Shown piece by piece: positions 59,480-64,000 of a stretch of 64,000 nucleotides of DNA. This DNA is from Lethocerus indicus (lineage: Eukaryota; Arthropoda; Insecta; Hemiptera; Belostomatidae). The stretch covers positions 1,550,001-1,614,000 of the forward strand of contig JACDQD010000012.1 in assembly GCA_019843655.1 (NCBI GenBank). The letters run 5' to 3'. Made by a program: the position numbers and the translations under genes. Position 1 is the first letter of the stretch. Each line of letters begins with the position of its first letter. Under the pieces are notes generated by a model, which saw only the letters and a program-made list of their open reading frames with translations, was not told the origin of the DNA and searched no databases.

Positions 59480-59690
59480 CTAAGACTTCGCATCAAGAGG
59501 TTCCGATCGGACCATCCCTTAACGATAACCTGCAATTTTCCAATCACATAATTCACCACGACCTAAAAGTTCCGTTGCCGCTGTACTCTTAATCCTAAAT
59601 CGCTTCTCTAATAGGCATCCTTTATTTCCCACACGGCGGCTTAAACGCCCCAAGACCAGAGTTACACACAACAGGGAGCTTATTGAACAG
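59480..59690 (+). pseudogene. Jockey-type LINE 3' fragment, strongly decayed
   Basis: ataattcaccacgacctaaa reads IIHHDLK, matching TIHHDLN of the reference. The region before (gaccatcccttaacgataac) and after fits only loosely. No open frame. Confidence 0.5.
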
Positions 59691-59887
59691 AAATAGTCAC
59701 ATTTTTTTTACCTCAAGGTAAAATTCGGTCTCACTGTATCGCCACATATCGCTGGCTGGATAGGTAAACAGGTATTTTTATATAATTATTATGAATATTA
59801 TTTTTGCGCTGAAATAATCACCGGGGGATTCTATAACCGTCCTGATAGACGACTGAAACGTGCTATCGGATAAATTATCCTTTAATC

Positions 59888-60030
59888 AGCTTAACATACC
59901 TATTTTGTGGTCTACTGAGAGGGGTTGGAATACCGTAGATTTCGTGTGTTTCTGTCTCCTATCGCTGTTTTTTTAGCAATAGACCAAACCAGCGAGAGGA
60001 GACAGAAACACACGAGATCTACGGTATTCT
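59888..60030 (-). mobile_element. HR miniature with tail
   Basis: ttaacatacctattttgtgg, gaggggttggaataccgtag, atttcgtgtgtttctgtctc then tttttttagcaatagaccaa, accagcgagaggagacagaa and acacgagatctacggtattc. The hairpin body is deleted, leaving about 40-bp inverted ends plus the tail. No clear flanking duplication. Confidence 0.9.
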
Positions 60031-60272
60031 TTCGATAATAAACTCTGGGATGAAACAGGCTTAAAACAAACAGGTTTGAAATTATTTTCAAACTTTCCTA
60101 TAAATTGATTTGAAGCAGTGCCAAACTATAGGCCCTCGTAATATTTGTAGCGTTGTACGGTTAGCGAAGGTTTTCGAGGGTTCGAACCGCCAGCAACAAC
60201 CCCCGCCCCTTCCCTACTCACAGGGGGGTTGAACTTCCCCCTGCGCTACTGAATAAATGAATACGAGCAAGG

Positions 60273-60392
<120 letters not shown>

Positions 60393-60722
60393 CCGTACCG
60401 AGGGAGGAATATTTGAATGGGCCGCAGTTGGGGGCCCGGATGAGGCCATGTCGGCCGCGCCATCTGCCGGAGCCGCCGCCAAATTAATCCCCACTAACGG
60501 GATTTATTAATTAAAAACAACATTTTCATTGTAATACAAAGATAACGAAAGATTTGTTTCTATTCGCCGTAAAAACAAACAAACAGAACAGTAGTAATTA
60601 AGCGCTATTTGACAATGTTGCTTACAGTAAGTCGAAGGAAAGTAATCGAGAAACCTGAACACAAATCACAATTAACCCGATTTTTATTAGACCTTATTTT
60701 TCGCATATATTTTTTCTTTTCG

Positions 60723-60772
60723 TATTTTTCTTCTCGGGTTCAGAGAGGGTTGCGAACCCGAGAAGAAAAATA
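60723..60772. repeat. Perfect 19-bp inverted repeat (stem-loop)
   Basis: tatttttcttctcgggttc (60723-60741) and gaacccgagaagaaaaata (60754-60772) are exact reverse complements with a 12-base loop agagagggttgc. No tract of T follows, so it does not look like a terminator. Confidence 0.9.
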
Positions 60773-61340
60773 AGAGTTATCTGTTAACTGTTAAGAGAGA
60801 TTGCTTCGATCATTTGAGATTATTTGCGGGAAGGGTTTTTTCCCGGCGGTCCGCTGCCAGAATGGTGAATCCATTGAAATTGAATTGAATTGACCGTATT
60901 TTTTAGCGCTCAATTATGCTGATCACCGAAATGCGCTTGTTTTACTGAGAGTTTACTGAAGAGTAAGTGTAAAGCAGAAGTCTCAAAATCGACGATGATT
61001 GGCAAACCTTCTGGTAAATTGTTCGGTAATTATCCTTCAATTGGAATTTCTAATTTATGAAATGTGAGAGGAAGAAATAGAGAGCGGGCAGTATGAAAGC
61101 TATTCAATTCGTCAGAGTGACGAAACTATGGCGTCTCTGTGAAACCGGTTCTCTGTTTTCACGGCAACTGGAGAACAAAGATTTAGTCCGAATGGAACCC
61201 GAGGGTCACAGCCAAAACAGTGGAGGGCCCCCTTAATCCACTTTTAATGAGAACTGAATTTACTTTCTGACAGTTTCAACTTTAATTTTAACGGAAGCAT
61301 TACGATAATAAACTCTCGATGTGATCAAAAACTGAAGAAT
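60773..61340. other. Non-coding stretch
   Basis: No gene or element recognised. Confidence 0.35.
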
Positions 61341-61344
61341 TTAA

Positions 61345-61609
61345 CCCTCTATGGGCCCGTGTAACTTTCAGGTCACATTTCAATTTATCGAGATTTTACC
61401 AAATAATTATAGCTATTTCGTGAGATGATATGTGCCATCTCACACATAAATCACACACTATCCCACATAAATCTTAATCCTATAACGTTGTCAAGACAAC
61501 CAACATCAATATCATTTTTTTTTTCATTTGCATATTTAGGTTTATAATTGCTGATTTTTCGTTCCCCCAAATTTCTTGGATTTAAAATAAAAATTCGGCC
61601 CATAGATGG
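61345..61609 (+). mobile_element. piggyBac-like MITE, copy 4 (longest)
   Basis: TTAA flanks both sides (61341-61344, 61610-61613). Ends CCCTCTATGGGCCCG and CGGCCCATAGATGG. At 265 bp it is 60 bp longer than copy 2 and has the extra phrases catctcacacataaatcaca and atcctataacgttgtcaaga. It may be closest to full length for the family. Confidence 0.92.
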
Positions 61610-61886
61610 TTAAAAGAAGTCGAAAGCGGCCTATAATAAAATACAAATTACAGAGTAATGGAGCTCAGTCGTACTTAAGGGCAAAAGAATATGAAACTGG
61701 CCTTAATCCTTATTTCCTGAGAAGTACCGCCTGATTCCATTAACTTAGGGTACTTAGGAACACAAAGGTACTGAAGGAGGCAAAATGAGATGGGAACTGT
61801 CTTACAAATACTCGTATACTTGTAACTTTGGATTTAAAATGACACATTTTGGCATTCGTGTTATATAGTTTTTCCGATTCCCTCGG

Positions 61887-62083
61887 AGGTCTGCGATGGT
61901 CTGTGCGAGGGTCTCCTCTCGCCGGTCTGGTCTTTCGCTAGGCCGGTGACTAACTGTAATGACGGTGAATAACTATAGTGACTGACACCGCTACTGAAGA
62001 TGGGGCGAGCGACCGAAACCGGTCTAGCAGAAGACCAAACCAGCGGGAGGAGACAGAAACACAACAAATCTACGGTATTCCAT
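61887..62083. mobile_element. HR element, left arm shortened
   Basis: A partial tail-like left end (aggtctgcgatggtctgtgc) leads into gtctcctctcgccggtctgg. The cgccatcttcag segment is missing on the left. The right arm is full (accgctactgaagatgg, ggtctagcagaagaccaaac) and ends aaatctacggtattcc. Confidence 0.88.
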
Positions 62084-62479
62084 AATCGGTCATTGGAAAA
62101 TAATATGTGTGAATATGAAAAGAGTTGTGAATAGAGACTGGGCTTCTATTGACTGTAGAGCAGAGTGACCGCAGTTATTATAACGTTTTATCTGTTCCAG
62201 AAAGCCGGATGTCAGATAACAGACCAATTAGGCTGTGAATGACGGGGAGGCGGTTTCAGATTAGACTCAAATTGTACCGTCCGATTTTATCACATTTTCA
62301 GCCATCCAAATAAATAAATTCGACAGTCAAACTGTTCGGTTTGATACGGCACATCGAAGCGCTGGTTGATAATACATATTGGGAAAGTTGATACGCATGA
62401 AATTCATCATATTTACAGCTATTATCTGTTCAGTTTTCAACATCAGCTATTATGATAATTTACGTGCTTAAATTTGGGC

Positions 62480-62610
62480 CCACCCGACATCCCAAACCTT
62501 CCTTACAGACGCCTGAAAAGGAAGTGGCCACGCGGCCTAAATGTTTATAAAAATAAAATTAAAAAATAATAATAATAAATAAATAAAATAAAATAAATAA
62601 AAAAAAGTAA
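62480..62610. repeat. Dispersed repeat pair B, copy 2, with A-rich tail
   Basis: See the 8130 copy. It is followed by a simple A/T tail (aaaataataataataaata and (AAAT)n) to about 62610, which looks like the 3' end of a retroposed sequence. Confidence 0.55.
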
Positions 62611-62964
62611 TAAAAAAAGGGGGGAACCAGTGGGTTTCTCCTCTAATTTTGACTATTGTAGCTAGTTCCTATATAAATGTTGCTTGTTGTATAATTTTAC
62701 AGTTGTAAAAATAAAGGAGTGAAAAAAAAATTTGGACCCAATCTGGTAGCTCAGAGTTCAAAGTTTACAGTTAAAGTTTAATATAAGGACCACTGCATAT
62801 AAGAAATCTGTTTAAACCGGGTTTTTTCTAAATGCTGCTTTCCAAAATGGACTACCTCATTTTCGGCCGCGTGGAATCCCTAAACACGACCTAAAGAATC
62901 GGCATAAATCGTAAATGAGGACTATTAAGGCCGTTAAACTAAGACGAACTCACCACGGATAAGA

Positions 62965-63257
62965 TAACTCACCAGGACGTATTGAAACCGGAGTAGAATT
63001 AGTGTACTCAGTGCTCACAAGCAAGTACAACATTAGCCACTATATCAGATACGTAGACGACAGACAGTACAGGTGACAGTGACAGTGCAATGAGGCTGCC
63101 CGAAAAACATCCAAAGTGCCAATAGTGTCTAACACCGCTACTGAAGATGGCGAGCGGCCGAAACATGTCTAGCGAAAGACCAAACCAGCGAAGGGAAACA
63201 GAAACACACAAAATCTACGTTGTTCCAACCCCTCGCAGACCACAAAACAGGTATGTT
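62965..63257 (+). mobile_element. HR element, alternative-left-end subfamily
   Basis: It is almost identical to 28660-28944: gtattgaaaccggagtagaa, tactcagtgctcacaagcaa, tatcagatacgtagacgaca, then normal interior, right arm and tail (ccaacccctcgcagaccaca, aaacaggtatgttaaac). Confidence 0.92.
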
Positions 63258-63364
63258 AAACCACTTTTACTTATATTCTTGAATTCTTTTTATGTAGAAA
63301 CCGACTCCAACCCCACCAAGTTAGGGTTGTTAGGACGTTTTTAGGGGTGTCCCGTAGACCTAAC

Positions 63365-63365
<1 letters not shown>

Positions 63366-63456
<91 letters not shown>
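63366..63456. repeat. (GA)n microsatellite
   Basis: About 45 uninterrupted GA repeats. Confidence 0.97.
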
Positions 63457-63459
<3 letters not shown>

Positions 63460-63789
63460 GATAAGACATCGGAAGGGAGATACACCCACACGTTACGCAA
63501 CTGCTCGGGCTGCAGGTGTTGCGCAAGACAACGGGCCCGGTTGCGTAACACGATTGAATAATCGGAAATAAACCGGGCAATACGAAACTGCGCCCGTACG
63601 CATATATTGTTGAGCAATAATTATAAATAAAAATTACAACACAGACCGCAATTCGAGTAGTCTTATTATAAGTGAAAGAAAATAGGAAGTAAAAACAGGA
63701 ATTGGTTAAATAAAAATCAGAAAATTGAGAGGACTATTTTGTTCTTAACCTGTAATTCATTCCATAATCTATTTCGATACCTACGGGTA

Positions 63790-63930
63790 CAATGCAGGTA
63801 TATCTGTTTTTTCTTTTCACGATAAACAAGTCACATAATGATGGCACTTTTCGAGAGGAATAATCTGTGTAGAATTCACAAAGGGGGCTTAAATTCCCCC
63901 GTGTGGTTAATGAGATTTCGGGGCCAACCT
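63790..63930 (-). mobile_element. LINE 3' untranslated fragment
   Basis: gggtacaatgcagg, ttcacgataaacaagtcaca and atgatggcacttttcgagag match the 3' untranslated region at 55240-55330. aagggggcttaaattccccc follows. No coding part was identified. Confidence 0.5.
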
Positions 63931-64000
63931 TGTTGGGTGGATATAATAATATTACCGACCATTATTAATTACAGACGCAAGATTGGCGGGGAGAAATCGA

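Noticed and set aside
60723..60772. Rho-independent terminator
   Set aside because: No T-run after the stem, and the setting is a eukaryotic genome.

Overview
The window looks like animal nuclear DNA, most likely from an arthropod and probably an insect. No protein-coding gene, rRNA or intact tRNA could be recognised. The reasons for this reading are moderately AT-rich DNA, plentiful CpG, long (GA)n/(CT)n and (TA)n microsatellites, a mariner deletion derivative, TTAA-flanked piggyBac-type miniature elements, and many 5'-truncated LINE fragments of Jockey type. Nothing suggests an operon, a bacterial gene or a virus. Species and chromosome cannot be read from the sequence. It reads as intergenic or long-intron DNA.

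The dominant content is one hairpin-shaped repeat, called here the hairpin retroposon (HR). It has roughly 25 to 30 full, partial or miniature copies spread from end to end. Its two arms are inverted copies of each other (left arm with ACCGTAGATTTCGTG, a GGTC...GACC box, CGCCATCTTCAGTAGC and GTGTTAGTCAC). One side only carries an extra tail of about 45 bases that ends CAGGTATGTTAAAC. Seven copies are flanked by direct repeats of 10 to 13 bases (4465, 6845, 11707, 14049, 31176, 41347 and 44893). Variable duplication length, an asymmetric tail and truncated copies point to retroposition rather than cut-and-paste transposition. This is the best candidate for an undescribed system here.

Other mobile DNA: a 556-bp mariner relic with unusually long 88-bp inverted ends (30619-31174) that still carries an open transposase N-terminal region; four piggyBac-like MITEs (1911, 3851, 23456, 61345); and about a dozen fragments of the 3' end of a Jockey-clade LINE, the best being a 115-codon minus-strand frame at 55363-55710. 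Several smaller dispersed repeat pairs are unclassified.

Tandem DNA: a diverged array of 18 units of 17 bp (7775-8080), a satellite-like AT-rich tract of about 160-bp period (9150-9550), and around 14 microsatellites.

Between the repeats lie unique, CpG-containing stretches with TAATTA-type motifs that could be regulatory. The clearest regulatory-looking site is at 21819-21850, with two perfect TGACGTCA motifs and TCACGTGA, followed by a CT-rich tract and a plausible splice donor.
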